Shown: positions 34,252 to 44,164, numbered from the stretch's first letter. The stretch is 64,000 nucleotides of DNA from Cyclobacteriaceae bacterium (GCA_020436085.1 JAGQYM010000017.1:1-64000); one strand, 5' to 3'. Program-made: numbers and translations. Notes: generated from the letters alone by a model not told the origin.

Positions 34252-37062
34252 ATGAAACGACTAAGTCTACTTCTCGCGCTTGTAATCTTTGTGCCCGCTG
34301 TTGCTTCCGCTCAGGAAGACTGGACAAAGTCATTGTTTAAAGGTTTGGGTGACTCGGGAGCTAAGAAAAAAGCAGAGTTGGATCAAATTGATTTTCAATT
34401 TGCGATATCTGTTAATGAGAACGCCAGCTTTTTTGATGTAGAGCAAAAAGGTGAGGGATGGGCGCGAGGTCTTTATTCCTTAAAGGATCGTGCCGACAAA
34501 TCTCCATCTGAAATAGCAAGAGATACACTCGAGCTAGCCGTTGGATTTTATAACGCGCGTTGGTACAAATTGGCTGAAAGCTCCTTCATGGATGCCAAAA
34601 ACTACATGGAGACAAACGATCTAAAGGAAGACATCAGTTATCTCCGCTGCCTCAGTAACATCGGCTTGGTTTACTTGGTGCAAGGAAGAATGGACGAGGC
34701 TCAGCAGTATCTAACTGATGCTATTAATATGAGTGAACAGTCGCAAGGAAAAACGAGTGCAGCCTATGCGGCCAACCTGAATAGCATGGCAAAACTTGAA
34801 CAGCAACTCGGGAAGTATAATGATGCTGAAAAGAAATTCAATGATGCACTAGGATTGTGTAAGGAAATCTTTGGCGAGGCCTCGATGCAAAACGCAATCT
34901 TACTGAATAATAAGGCCATGCTGTATCAGGATCTCGGACGATTTGATCAGGCGATCAAACTTATGCAGGAAGCTAACTCAGCATCTGATGCCGCCCCAAA
35001 GAAAGCACTGCAAGGCAAAAAGTCTTTTGATAATCGCAGGTTTCAGTTAAACCTCGCGTCAACTTACCAGGTGTCAGGAGACCTTGCTAAAGCAGAGAGT
35101 ACATTCCTCGACATTAAAAAGGTATTTGAAAGCCGTCTACAAAAAAATAACCCGGAATATGCAAGCCTACTTAACCAATTGGGCGTGTTGTATATCGAAA
35201 TGGGTAAGATGGACCAGGTGGAGGAACTGCTAACTAAGGCGCTTGATGTTTATAAAAAGAAATTTACAGAGAACAACGCTGCATACGCAAAGACCTTAAA
35301 TGACCTTGGTAATTATTACCGGATGAATTCTCGCTATGACGATGCGGAGAAGGCATTATTGAAATCAAGAGAAATTAACCTAAGTGTGCTCAGTGCCAAT
35401 CACCCCGACTATGTGAAGTCTGTGGAAGACCTGGGCATTTTGTATTGGAAGAAAAATGACTTCGCGAAAGCAAAGACTTACTATGCCGAGGCAATGGAGA
35501 AGTCACTTGACTTCATCAATCAATACTTTCCTCCGATGAGTGAGGCTGAAAAGACAAAGTATTGGGATGTGCTGCAACCACGTTTTCAAAGATTTTTCAA
35601 TTATGCCATTGATGCAAGCGCTTCTGACAACGCGATGTTGGTCGACTTGTACAACTATCAAATTGCTACAAAAGCTTTGCTCCTGAGTTCTACAAGCAAG
35701 ATCAAACAGACGATCCTTGCGAGTGGTGATCAAAAACTGATTGACGATTACTTGTCGTGGATCGCGCAAAAGGAAACGCTGGCAAGATACTATGCGCTTT
35801 CCAAGGAAGAGTTGACGAAGCAGAATATCAATCTCACCTCTCTAGAAAATCAGGCAAACCAGTTGGAGCGCTCACTGTCGGAGCGATCTAAAGACTTCTC
35901 CGAGGGATATGCAACAGAGAAAATAACATTATCGCAGGTAGCATCACTTCTTACGGACACCGAAGCTGTCGTTGAGATCATTCGCTTGCATGGCTTTGAC
36001 AAAATGTTGACCAGCAACTCCAGGTATGCGATGTTGGTGTTAACGCGTGGAGCTACTGTTCCAAAACTTGTTGTGCTTGACAACGGAGATCAACTGGAGA
36101 CTCGTTACTCGAAGTTTTATAAAAACTCAATTCAGCAACGTACCGAGGACACCTATTCCTATGATCAGTATTGGTCAAAGATTGATCCTTTATTAGCCGG
36201 AAAGAAGACCGTTTACTTTTCTCCCGATGGTGTTTATAATCAAATCAATGTAAGCACACTGAAGAAACCGGATGCGGATTACGTGTTGAACCGATACGAT
36301 ATGGTCGTGCTAGGTAACTCAAAAGATTTGATTGGGATCAAGAATAAAAAGGCCGGAACTCCAAAGAAGGACGCATTCTTGTTAGGTTTCCCGGATTACG
36401 GTGGAAATGCAGTTGCTGCTTTGCCTGGTACAAAAGTAGAGTTGGCGACAGTGACGAAGATTTTGAAAGCAAATGGCTACGCGGTAACTGCAATGTCCGA
36501 AGGACAAGCATCGGAGAAAAATATCAAAGCAGTGAAAGGTCCCTACTTGATGCACATCGCCACACACGGCTACTTTCTTGCGGATGGTGATGTGGACAGT
36601 GGATCAGCAGTCGGAGTCAGCGCTGAAAATGCAAAGAGCAATCCACTACTTCGTTCTGGTCTTCTACTAGCAGGTGCTTCAAAGACGATAAGTGGGCACG
36701 CAATACCAGATTTGGAAAGCAATGACAATGGTGTGTTGACGGCCTATGAAGCGATGAACCTCTCGCTGGAAGGAACTGACCTGATCATCCTCAGTGCGTG
36801 TGAAACGGGCTTAGGAGATGTTCGTGCTGGTGAAGGAGTGTACGGACTTCAGCGCGCGTTCCAGGTAGCGGGTGCAAATGCGTTAATTATGAGTTTGTGG
36901 AAAGTAGATGATGAGGCCACTCAGGCTTTGATGACTAACTTCTACACGAACTGGGCCAAAACCAATAACAAGCTTAAAGCTTTTAAACAGGCACAAACTC
37001 AGTTGATGACCAAATACAAGGATCCTTACTACTGGGGTGCGTTTGTAATGATGGGGCAGTAA
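34252..37062 (+). CDS. secreted TPR-CHAT protein
   Basis: The 936-residue protein has a signal peptide (to about residue 20), then about eight tetratricopeptide repeats (residues about 85-410, for example AAYAANLNSMAKLEQQLGKY), a linker with coiled-coil character, and a C-terminal CHAT domain (about 630-936). The caspase-like dyad is intact: His772 (HIATHGYF) and Cys850 (LSACETG). CHAT proteins are caspase/separase-fold proteases, many of which act with TPR partners. A signal peptide makes this one periplasmic or extracellular, so it is not a typical cytosolic immune effector. It stands alone, divergent from the RNA methyltransferase gene. Confidence 0.9.
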   Translation: MKRLSLLLALVIFVPAVASAQEDWTKSLFKGLGDSGAKKKAELDQIDFQFAISVNENASFFDVEQKGEGWARGLYSLKDRADKSPSEIARDTLELAVGFYNARWYKLAESSFMDAKNYMETNDLKEDISYLRCLSNIGLVYLVQGRMDEAQQYLTDAINMSEQSQGKTSAAYAANLNSMAKLEQQLGKYNDAEKKFNDALGLCKEIFGEASMQNAILLNNKAMLYQDLGRFDQAIKLMQEANSASDAAPKKALQGKKSFDNRRFQLNLASTYQVSGDLAKAESTFLDIKKVFESRLQKNNPEYASLLNQLGVLYIEMGKMDQVEELLTKALDVYKKKFTENNAAYAKTLNDLGNYYRMNSRYDDAEKALLKSREINLSVLSANHPDYVKSVEDLGILYWKKNDFAKAKTYYAEAMEKSLDFINQYFPPMSEAEKTKYWDVLQPRFQRFFNYAIDASASDNAMLVDLYNYQIATKALLLSSTSKIKQTILASGDQKLIDDYLSWIAQKETLARYYALSKEELTKQNINLTSLENQANQLERSLSERSKDFSEGYATEKITLSQVASLLTDTEAVVEIIRLHGFDKMLTSNSRYAMLVLTRGATVPKLVVLDNGDQLETRYSKFYKNSIQQRTEDTYSYDQYWSKIDPLLAGKKTVYFSPDGVYNQINVSTLKKPDADYVLNRYDMVVLGNSKDLIGIKNKKAGTPKKDAFLLGFPDYGGNAVAALPGTKVELATVTKILKANGYAVTAMSEGQASEKNIKAVKGPYLMHIATHGYFLADGDVDSGSAVGVSAENAKSNPLLRSGLLLAGASKTISGHAIPDLESNDNGVLTAYEAMNLSLEGTDLIILSACETGLGDVRAGEGVYGLQRAFQVAGANALIMSLWKVDDEATQALMTNFYTNWAKTNNKLKAFKQAQTQLMTKYKDPYYWGAFVMMGQ

Positions 37063-37066
37063 GGTC

Positions 37067-37648
37067 TTAAAACGTTTTCCGCTGTTTCCGTTTGAATAGC
37101 ACCTTAGGCAATTTCATGCCAAGGATGAGCGACACCCAACCCAGAAGCACAACATGTTCAAGATAGGTTCCACCTACGTTAGGCAGTGAGCCACGAACTC
37201 TCGGTAAATAGGTGAGAAAGAAAATTCCCCAAACGAAGTACTGAAAGACAATCACGAATTTGTTGAAAGTAATCTCAGTGATTAGCCCCTTCCTTAGTCT
37301 TTCGGAAAGGATAGGCATGAGGAATATGAGCGAGTAGGCTACGAATCCTCCAGCGAACCGATAGAGGATAATAGGAGTTCCTGAAAAATAAATAAACGAT
37401 AGTAGCTCAATCAGGTGAATGCCATGTGCAAGCGCAAAAATGTGAAACGGGTTTGGAGATAACCACGAATAAATATCTTCGGGTCGTCTTGCTAGAAAAA
37501 TAACGCTAAAAATCATCAGCGAAAATCGACCGCTAAATCTGGTAACGGCCTGCAGTCCCTCAATAGTCCAGCCGTAGTTGACGACACCAAGCCCGCCTAT
37601 ACCGGCTTCTATAATGATACAAATCAGAATAGCGTTTCTAAACGTCAC
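37067..37648 (-). CDS. membrane protein of unknown function, about six helices
   Basis: The 193-residue protein starts at GTG 37648, two bases after the aminotransferase stop. It has about six hydrophobic segments and two histidines in the third (FALAHGIHLIELL), an arrangement reminiscent of ferric-reductase-like haem membrane proteins, but too weak to assign. It may serve the aminotransferase pathway by position. Its stop is four bases from the convergent CHAT gene stop. Confidence 0.65.
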   Translation of the reverse strand: MTFRNAILICIIIEAGIGGLGVVNYGWTIEGLQAVTRFSGRFSLMIFSVIFLARRPEDIYSWLSPNPFHIFALAHGIHLIELLSFIYFSGTPIILYRFAGGFVAYSLIFLMPILSERLRKGLITEITFNKFVIVFQYFVWGIFFLTYLPRVRGSLPNVGGTYLEHVVLLGWVSLILGMKLPKVLFKRKQRKTF

Positions 37649-37650
37649 GG

Positions 37651-38829
37651 TTACTCACTTAAATCTTCAAGTCCTTGGATTAACGAATCAATTTCATCTT
37701 CTGTATTATAGTAGTGAGGTGAAATGCGTAAAGCCCACTCTACTTTCTTTTTGGCAAAATCAATTTGTGCATAGCTTCGGTGGCTACTTGAAGTATTTAT
37801 CCGTAGCGCCCGTAGGTAATCTACAACTTCACCAGGTTGTTTCCCTGGCATATCTACTGTGATGATACTGCTAAGATTGGCTCCAATATCCAGGGTTCGA
37901 AGTTCGATGGAGTTGAGTTTTTTACGGATAATGCGACAGAGGTCATTATTTCTATCGCTGATATTTTTAATGCCAATTTTTAATGCATATTCGATTGCTG
38001 CCTTGCTTCCGATCACGAGCGCATAAGGTAGTTCCCACTCCTCGAATCGTTTTGCATCAGGTCTTGCCTCAAATGAATCAGCATTATTCCATTCGGCACC
38101 TCGCATATCTACGAATAGTGGTGTCATATTTTTTTGTAATACATTGTCAGACACATAGAGGAAGCCAGCACCTCTCGGTCCTCTTAAAAATTTCCGCATG
38201 GTAGCACTTAAAAAGTCGCAGCCAATCGCCCTCACATCCACGGGTATCTGCCCTACTGACTGACATGCATCCAATAAATACAAGACGTCATGCTTTCTGC
38301 ACAGTTTGCCGACCTCTTCAACTGGTTGAATAAGTCCAGTGTTTGTCGGCACATGAGTGATAGAAACCAACTTCGGTCGATGTTCTTTAATAAGGCTTTC
38401 CAGGCTATCGAGGTCGATTCCCCCAGAATCAAGGCTGTTGGCTCTCACCAATTTTATCTCTTGTCGATTTTGAAGCGACAATAACGCAAGCTGGTTGGAG
38501 ATGTAGTCTTCATTTGCAATAATGACTACGTCCCCCTTTTGCAATGGCACTGACGATAACGCTATGTCAAATGCGCTAGTGGCGCTGGAAGTAAATGCAA
38601 TATTTTTTGAGGTAGTATTTAAAAGCTGGGCTGCACTTTTATAAAACCCAAATATATCATCACTCCTAAAATCTGCTGCCTCATAACCACCGGTCACCGC
38701 CTCGTAAGCAAGGTATTCTTGCATAGCATTTGTTACAAATTGAGTTGGCAAAGAAGATCCTGCGTTGTTAAAGTGAATCTTATGTTCGCAACCAGGAGTG
38801 TCTTTCCGAACTTCTTCTATGTTAATCAT
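37651..38829 (-). CDS. class V aminotransferase-fold PLP enzyme
   Basis: The 392-residue protein has the class V pattern: HFNNAGSSLP at the start, Asp187 in LLDACQSVGQ to pair with the pyridine ring, and the PLP Lys213 in SATMRKFLRGPRG. Relatives include cysteine desulfurases, isopenicillin epimerase-like enzymes and EgtE-like lyases. The typical desulfurase catalytic Cys loop is not evident, so an NifS role is not supported. The gene is followed after two bases by a small membrane protein. Confidence 0.85.
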   Translation of the reverse strand: MINIEEVRKDTPGCEHKIHFNNAGSSLPTQFVTNAMQEYLAYEAVTGGYEAADFRSDDIFGFYKSAAQLLNTTSKNIAFTSSATSAFDIALSSVPLQKGDVVIIANEDYISNQLALLSLQNRQEIKLVRANSLDSGGIDLDSLESLIKEHRPKLVSITHVPTNTGLIQPVEEVGKLCRKHDVLYLLDACQSVGQIPVDVRAIGCDFLSATMRKFLRGPRGAGFLYVSDNVLQKNMTPLFVDMRGAEWNNADSFEARPDAKRFEEWELPYALVIGSKAAIEYALKIGIKNISDRNNDLCRIIRKKLNSIELRTLDIGANLSSIITVDMPGKQPGEVVDYLRALRINTSSSHRSYAQIDFAKKKVEWALRISPHYYNTEDEIDSLIQGLEDLSE

Positions 38830-38885
38830 GTGGACGTGCGAATGAGATTAGAATATTCAAAAGCTTGAATTACTATAAGGTATCA

Positions 38886-38915
38886 AATTGAATTAATTAA
38901 ACAATCAATTCAATT
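38886..38915. repeat. AT-rich inverted repeat at the 3' end of penicillin acylase gene
   Basis: AATTGAATT and AATTCAATT are perfect nine-base inverted arms with a 12-base loop, spanning the acylase stop codon. It could end transcription or protect the 3' end, but lacks a T-tract and GC in the stem. Confidence 0.35.
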
Positions 38916-41315
38916 CTCTGCTGGCTTAAGTTTTAGACTACCGGTGGAGTTGGCTCTGATTTCGTCAGCATTCATAAGCATCTTCCGCACTGAGCCAGTG
39001 GCGAACATTTCAGCCTGATCGTCATAGTGCGGGCTCATAAGGTTTCCGGATTGCCCTGAGGGAGAAACGGTATAACCATTCTCGATGTCACCAAAATCGG
39101 TAACCTTACGTAAGGCAGGTCCGCTGATTACCGGGAATGTTCCTAATGTGTCAAGCGTGAACATTAAATTGTTCAAAACTTCAATTCCTCCGGGAACTTC
39201 AAATGGACCTACATTAAAGATTTTATCTAATGGTTTCACAGCGCCCAAGGGGTGGCCATGCGTCAATGAATGAACTCTTTTCCACTTCCATTGATTTATG
39301 TCACTTCCAAGTTTTGAAGTGAGGAGGGTTAGCGTTTTGTCAGCGGCACGTTCAAAAATCAACGTGCGAGTTTCTTTTGCATTGGACGTCTTTACGTTAT
39401 CCCACCATCGAGAGGAGTCGTTGCTAATTATTTTCAAATATGAACTTTTCATCACAGAACTGTTTAGCAAAGACTTGAATGATGTTGTTCCAATTTCATC
39501 TGGCAACGACTGATAAAGGATAAATGAGAGTATGTTGTAATATAGAGAGGGAGCGATATCATCGGCTTGGTGATCCCCGTTCCAATTTTCTAATATCGAA
39601 ATCAATTCTTTGTGACTGTCATTACCGACAGTTGCCAATACCTTTGCAATTTCTTTGGCGACCAGCGTTGTGGTTTCGGATGTTACATCAAGTTGCATCT
39701 TCTGGAGTTCCGCTGCAGAGAACTTCTTGTCAGCTTCCAATAAACTCACAATACGATGAGCTCGCGCCCTTGGATAATAATATCCAGGGTAGACCACACC
39801 ATCAACAGTATCCGGTTGGTTGTTCGATGAATAAACGTATCCCCATGGTGGATTGATGGCCTGCGGATTTTTTGAAAAATCGTAGTGGCCGAGATATTCG
39901 TCTTCACCGCTGGATCCATTCAAAAATAGTTTAGGTTGGGTGTGAGCCGGACGAATAGGCAGCTTGCCGACAGCCCACCATGCGATGTTACCGTCCTTAT
40001 CTCCATACATCACGTTCAGTCCTGGTGAGGTGAACAACGAAGCCGCTCGTTGTGTCTCTTCAATTGATCTGGAATGATTGAGTAAGTAGGCCGCCTCAAG
40101 AGCCCTATTCGGATGTTGTGTTAGCATCCAACTTAGTGATACCAAAGAAGTCTGCTCTTCCACGTCCTCAATGATGCCATTTACAATTGGACCATGTCTG
40201 GTTGATCGGACTTCAAGAAGTAAATCGTCACCACCTTTGATTTTGATCACTTCCATACGCGATCCAACAGACTCCCATTCTCCCATGAACTTCACTTCCT
40301 GCTGGTTGGCGGGGTTGACTTCTTCAAGGAAAAAATCTGTTTCATCATTCTCAAACATTGTTAGACCCCAACCACCGTGTCGGTTGTTACCCAACAGTCC
40401 AAAGGGAATACCGGCAATGTGATGGCCATAGAAGCTAAATCCTGGATACTCGAGATGAGCTTCATACCAAACTGCGGGTTGCCCAAATCCTATGTGCGTA
40501 TCGTTAGCAAGAATCGGGAAACCAGATTGTGATTTGTCGGATGAAACAACCCATCCATTGCTACCAGTCCAAAGTGGAATCGGGAGTTGTTCGAGGCTTT
40601 CGTTTAGGGCAGATATAAGATTTTCAAGATTTTGTTTTTTGATCTCACCATTATAGTTGCGAATGCGCTCTGCATTTGGCGGGGAGGACAGGTTGAAGTC
40701 TTTTAGGTAGTCATCTCCGAATTCCTGCCTGATTTTTTCCAACACTGGATCTACACGAAGCCCCTCGGCAAAACCAAAAGACATAAAGCCGACCGCCAGG
40801 TAAATATCTCTTGGTTCGAATTTAGTTTTAGGAATTCCAATGATACTGAACTCAATCGGAGTCGGACCGTTGTCAATAAACGCGTTGATCCCACGTTGAT
40901 AGGCAAGCGCTTCGCGTTGCCATGCCGCTGTGTCCGCACTCAAAAATTGCTGTGCACTTTGACTGGCAAACTCATTGATACCAAGCGTTCGGAACAGCTT
41001 GTCAACCTTAATTAAATCTTCGCCAAGTACTTCTGATAGCCTGCCGTCTGCAGCCCTTCTTAACATTTCCATTTGGAACAAACGATCTTGAGCGTGAACG
41101 TACCCCAAGGCATAGTAGGCATCCAATTCACTAGCAGCATAGATGTGAGGCACACCAAACTTATCGTATTGAACTTCGACCTCTTTCTCTAAGCCGGTTA
41201 GCGTAACCGTTCCATCATAGGAGGGCTTTCGAAGTTGAAGGAAAATGAATATAAAGGCAACTACAGCAATTAGAAGTAGCGCGACTACGATACCGATCCA
41301 CTTAAAGACTCGCAT
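38910..41315 (-). CDS. penicillin acylase family protein
   Basis: The 801-residue precursor has an N-terminal signal anchor (residues 6-27) and the Ntn-hydrolase cleavage site before Ser252 (LWTGSNGWVV). Ser252 would be the N-terminal nucleophile of the beta chain after self-processing. Family members cleave amides: penicillin G, acyl-homoserine lactones (quorum quenching) or N-acyl amino acids. The alpha chain would be about residues 28-230 with a short excised spacer. It is divergent from a VanX-type peptidase gene across 44 bases. Confidence 0.9.
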   Translation of the reverse strand: MRVFKWIGIVVALLLIAVVAFIFIFLQLRKPSYDGTVTLTGLEKEVEVQYDKFGVPHIYAASELDAYYALGYVHAQDRLFQMEMLRRAADGRLSEVLGEDLIKVDKLFRTLGINEFASQSAQQFLSADTAAWQREALAYQRGINAFIDNGPTPIEFSIIGIPKTKFEPRDIYLAVGFMSFGFAEGLRVDPVLEKIRQEFGDDYLKDFNLSSPPNAERIRNYNGEIKKQNLENLISALNESLEQLPIPLWTGSNGWVVSSDKSQSGFPILANDTHIGFGQPAVWYEAHLEYPGFSFYGHHIAGIPFGLLGNNRHGGWGLTMFENDETDFFLEEVNPANQQEVKFMGEWESVGSRMEVIKIKGGDDLLLEVRSTRHGPIVNGIIEDVEEQTSLVSLSWMLTQHPNRALEAAYLLNHSRSIEETQRAASLFTSPGLNVMYGDKDGNIAWWAVGKLPIRPAHTQPKLFLNGSSGEDEYLGHYDFSKNPQAINPPWGYVYSSNNQPDTVDGVVYPGYYYPRARAHRIVSLLEADKKFSAAELQKMQLDVTSETTTLVAKEIAKVLATVGNDSHKELISILENWNGDHQADDIAPSLYYNILSFILYQSLPDEIGTTSFKSLLNSSVMKSSYLKIISNDSSRWWDNVKTSNAKETRTLIFERAADKTLTLLTSKLGSDINQWKWKRVHSLTHGHPLGAVKPLDKIFNVGPFEVPGGIEVLNNLMFTLDTLGTFPVISGPALRKVTDFGDIENGYTVSPSGQSGNLMSPHYDDQAEMFATGSVRKMLMNADEIRANSTGSLKLKPAEN

Positions 41316-41359
41316 ACATTATCAGGATTAATCTAAAGTTAAAATATCTATCTTTAACC

Positions 41360-42049
41360 ATGATGAGTCTCACAAGAAATCTATTAGCTGCGTTTCTTAT
41401 TGTATTATCTGTCAACGCTTTTGGACAATATAAATATGGCCTTCAACCCATGTCGCTGAACGGATATTTGAACGAGATTAAAGCTCATCCTGAAAAGGAA
41501 TTGGTTGATCTTGAAGATGCCATTCCTGGAATCGTCCTGGACATTCGCTATGCCACAACTAATAACTTTACCGGAGAGGTGATTTACACCCTGGCAAAAG
41601 CGTATGCTAGAAAGCCTGTGGCTGCGGCTCTTTCCAAAGTTCAGGGAGATCTTAAAAAGAAGGGACTCGAATTAAAAATTCATGATGGCTACCGGCCATA
41701 TTCTGCCACAGTGAAGTTTTATGAGGTTTATGGGGATACCACATTTGTTGCCTCTCCCTATCAGGGCTCTCGTCACAACAGGGGATGTGCTCTCGATCTT
41801 ACCCTGATCGACAGTAAAACTAAAAATGAAATTAAGATGCCAACTCCTTATGACTCTTTTCAGGAAGAGGCGTTTCCCGATTTTCCGCTGAAGGATAAGG
41901 TGGCAATCAAGAATCGCGAGATGCTGAGGTCAGCAATGGAGAAGCGCGGATTCAAAGTGTATGCATCTGAGTGGTGGCACTTTGACTTTGTGGGCTGGGA
42001 AAAATTTGAAGTGATGGATATCGACTTTGAGGAGCTGATTAAAAATTAA
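41360..42049 (+). CDS. M15 family D-Ala-D-Ala dipeptidase (VanX-like)
   Basis: The 229-residue protein has a signal peptide (to about residue 22) and the full VanX zinc site: His139 and Asp146 (SRHNRGCALD), catalytic Glu204 and His207 (EWWHFDF), and the DGYRPYS loop. It hydrolyses D-Ala-D-Ala or related dipeptides. The signal peptide suggests a role in recycling peptidoglycan dipeptides outside the cytoplasm rather than in VanX-type resistance, and no vanH or vanA is present. MazG-like gene follows after 7 bases. Confidence 0.92.
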   Translation: MMSLTRNLLAAFLIVLSVNAFGQYKYGLQPMSLNGYLNEIKAHPEKELVDLEDAIPGIVLDIRYATTNNFTGEVIYTLAKAYARKPVAAALSKVQGDLKKKGLELKIHDGYRPYSATVKFYEVYGDTTFVASPYQGSRHNRGCALDLTLIDSKTKNEIKMPTPYDSFQEEAFPDFPLKDKVAIKNREMLRSAMEKRGFKVYASEWWHFDFVGWEKFEVMDIDFEELIKN

Positions 42050-42056
42050 CATCAAA

Positions 42057-42383
42057 ATGACAATCGAAGAAGCGCAGAAGACAGTTGACACATGGATTAA
42101 AACTACTGGTGTCAGGTACTTCAACGAACTTACCAATATGGCAAATCTGACCGAGGAAGTAGGGGAGGTGGCCCGCATTATGTCAAGGAGGTATGGTGAA
42201 CAGTCTGAGAAACCTTCTGATAAAGGCAAAGATCTCGGTGACGAGATGGCCGATGTTTTATGGGTGCTATTATGCCTTGCGAATCAGACAGGTGTAAACC
42301 TGACAGAGGCGTTTCAAAGAAATTTGAAAAAGAAGTCAGAACGAGACAAGGATCGTCATCGTGACAACCCGAAGTTACAATAA
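42057..42383 (+). CDS. MazG-like nucleotide pyrophosphohydrolase
   Basis: The 108-residue all-alpha protein has the MazG/dUTPase-superfamily metal motif: Glu-Glu-x-x-Glu in NLTEEVGEVA, and Glu-x-x-Asp in GDEMADVLWVLLCL. Such enzymes split noncanonical NTPs to NMP and pyrophosphate. It follows the VanX-like gene by 7 bases. Its last nine bases overlap the comB-like gene on the other strand. Confidence 0.87.
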   Translation: MTIEEAQKTVDTWIKTTGVRYFNELTNMANLTEEVGEVARIMSRRYGEQSEKPSDKGKDLGDEMADVLWVLLCLANQTGVNLTEAFQRNLKKKSERDKDRHRDNPKLQ

Positions 42384-43079
42384 ATGGAGTTCGCTTCTCT
42401 TTAAAGCTGGAATCACGTCATACTGATCCGGAGTAAGGCAGAATTCAATGTCTTTGTGAATATTTAATTTATTCAAGCGCTTTACGTGAGATGATGTGCT
42501 AAGAAACTTCACCATATCATTCTTGGCGGATAGATAAAGTTCTTGCGCCACGATTGGCGCATCACAGTCCGGTTCAATATGCTTTCTCAATTTATCTACC
42601 AATGCTCCTGCGAAGAGACTGTCTTCAAGGTTGATCTTTCCTTTCCACCCGGCACATACGATCAAGATATTGTGATCGCTCATCAAGAGATATTTGGTGA
42701 TTGCAGATAAATTCAAAAAGGATCCAATCAGGATTTGTCTCGCACCTTTTGATTTTTCGATGGCCTGTGTTCCGTTGGTTGTAGTAAAGGCGATCTTTAA
42801 CCCCCGGATTGTCTCATCCATGTATTCAAAGGGTGAGTTCCCTTTATCAAATCCTTCAATTTTCTGACCGTTGCGTTCACCGGAAACGACAAAGCCCTTA
42901 TACTTCATTTTCATGCATTCATCGGCATCGGCAATGGGAGTTATGCTTTCAACGCCATGGGCAAAAGCCGTAACCATGCAACTCGTAGCGCGCAAAATAT
43001 CAACAACTACAACTGTTTTGTTGCTGACATCATAGAGATGAATGAGTTCAGGGCTCAGGCAAACGTCAATGGTCTTCAT
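42375..43079 (-). CDS. 2-phosphosulfolactate phosphatase family protein (ComB)
   Basis: The 234-residue protein matches the ComB family throughout: VVVVDILRATSCMVTAFAHG, GERNGQKIEGFDKGNSPFE, FTTTNGTQAI and the acidic LEDSLFAGALVDKL. In methanogens ComB dephosphorylates phosphosulfolactate on the way to coenzyme M. Bacteroidota do not make coenzyme M, so the role here is open; sulfonate or sulfonolipid metabolism is one idea. The ATG shares one base with the gcvT stop (TAATG). Confidence 0.87.
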   Translation of the reverse strand: MKTIDVCLSPELIHLYDVSNKTVVVVDILRATSCMVTAFAHGVESITPIADADECMKMKYKGFVVSGERNGQKIEGFDKGNSPFEYMDETIRGLKIAFTTTNGTQAIEKSKGARQILIGSFLNLSAITKYLLMSDHNILIVCAGWKGKINLEDSLFAGALVDKLRKHIEPDCDAPIVAQELYLSAKNDMVKFLSTSSHVKRLNKLNIHKDIEFCLTPDQYDVIPALKRSELHLL

Positions 43080-44164
43080 TACACAAAAGGCACCTTAGTT
43101 ACCTCAGCTTTCAAGTCACGATTTCTCACAGCAATAAGAATTTCGGAACCCGGACTCGCATTTTCGACAGTGACGTATCCAAGTCCTATACCCACCCCTA
43201 ACATCGGAGAAATTGTTCCGGAAGTTACTTTTCCAATCACTGAGCCATTGCTGTCCTTAATTTCGTAGTCGTGGCGTGGAATTCCTTTGTCAATCATTTT
43301 AAAACCAACAAGTTTCCTGCGAACACCTTCTTCCTTTTGTTTTTTGAGATTGGAAGAGTTTGTAAAGTCTTTTGTGAATTTTGTAATCCAACCCAGTCCT
43401 GCTTCAAGTGGTGAAGTGGAGTGATCGATATCATTGCCATAGAGGCAGAAACCTTTTTCAAGTCTCAGCGTATCTCTTGCACCAAGGCCAATTGGCTTAA
43501 TGTCATCGTTTTTGCCAGCCTCAAAAATTGCATTCCATACTTTTTCTGCATCCTTCGATGCTACGTAGATTTCAAAACCTCCGGAGCCGGTGTAGCCGGT
43601 ATTGCTCATTACTACGTCAGATACTCCCGCAAACTCACCGACTGCGAAGTGATAATATTTTATGATGCTGAGATCAGTCTTGGTTAGTTTCTGGAGAATG
43701 CCGGTCGCTTTTGGTCCTTGTACTGCGAAGAGACAGACATCATCAGAAATATTCTTTAGATCTGCGCCTTGTGTGTTGTGCTTAGAAATCCATTCCCAGT
43801 CTTTATCGATATTGCCAGCGTTTACCACCAGCATGTAATCATCTTCTTTGATCTTGTAAACAATCAAGTCGTCTACAATTCCTCCATCATTGTCTGGCAG
43901 GCATGAATACTGCGCCTGCCCATCTATCAATTTACTGGCGTCATTGGTAGTTACGCGTTGGATGAGGTCAAGTGCTTTTGGTCCTTTTAAGGTGAATTCA
44001 CCCATATGAGATACATCAAAGACCCCAACTCCGTTACGCACAGCCATATGTTCTTCTATGTCGGAAGAGTAGCGCACAGGCATATTGAATCCAGCGAAGG
44101 GCACCATCTTAGCGCCAAGTTTTTCGTGTAAATCGTTGAGAGGAATTCTTTTGACTTGATCCAT
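43079..44164 (-). CDS. gcvT: aminomethyltransferase, glycine cleavage T protein
   Basis: ATG 44164 gives a 361-residue protein and fits the family start better than a TTG three codons earlier. It contains the N-terminal folate fold ([14 protein letters not shown]), [24 protein letters not shown] and the C-terminal barrel ([11 protein letters not shown]). It passes the aminomethyl carbon of glycine to tetrahydrofolate. The comB-like gene follows with a one-base overlap. A TAGTTTTG promoter-like box lies about 20 bases upstream of the start. Confidence 0.95.
   Translation of the reverse strand: MDQVKRIPLNDLHEKLGAKMVPFAGFNMPVRYSSDIEEHMAVRNGVGVFDVSHMGEFTLKGPKALDLIQRVTTNDASKLIDGQAQYSCLPDNDGGIVDDLIVYKIKEDDYMLVVNAGNIDKDWEWISKHNTQGADLKNISDDVCLFAVQGPKATGILQKLTKTDLSIIKYYHFAVGEFAGVSDVVMSNTGYTGSGGFEIYVASKDAEKVWNAIFEAGKNDDIKPIGLGARDTLRLEKGFCLYGNDIDHSTSPLEAGLGWITKFTKDFTNSSNLKKQKEEGVRRKLVGFKMIDKGIPRHDYEIKDSNGSVIGKVTSGTISPMLGVGIGLGYVTVENASPGSEILIAVRNRDLKAEVTKVPFV

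Noticed and set aside
34252-37062. TPR-CHAT gene as a CRISPR-associated (Craspase-type) effector
   Set aside because: No cas genes or repeat arrays are present in the window, and the protein is exported.
41360-42049. Vancomycin resistance locus because of the VanX-like gene
   Set aside because: No vanH, vanA or VanRS genes adjoin it, and the protein has a signal peptide, unlike cytoplasmic VanX.
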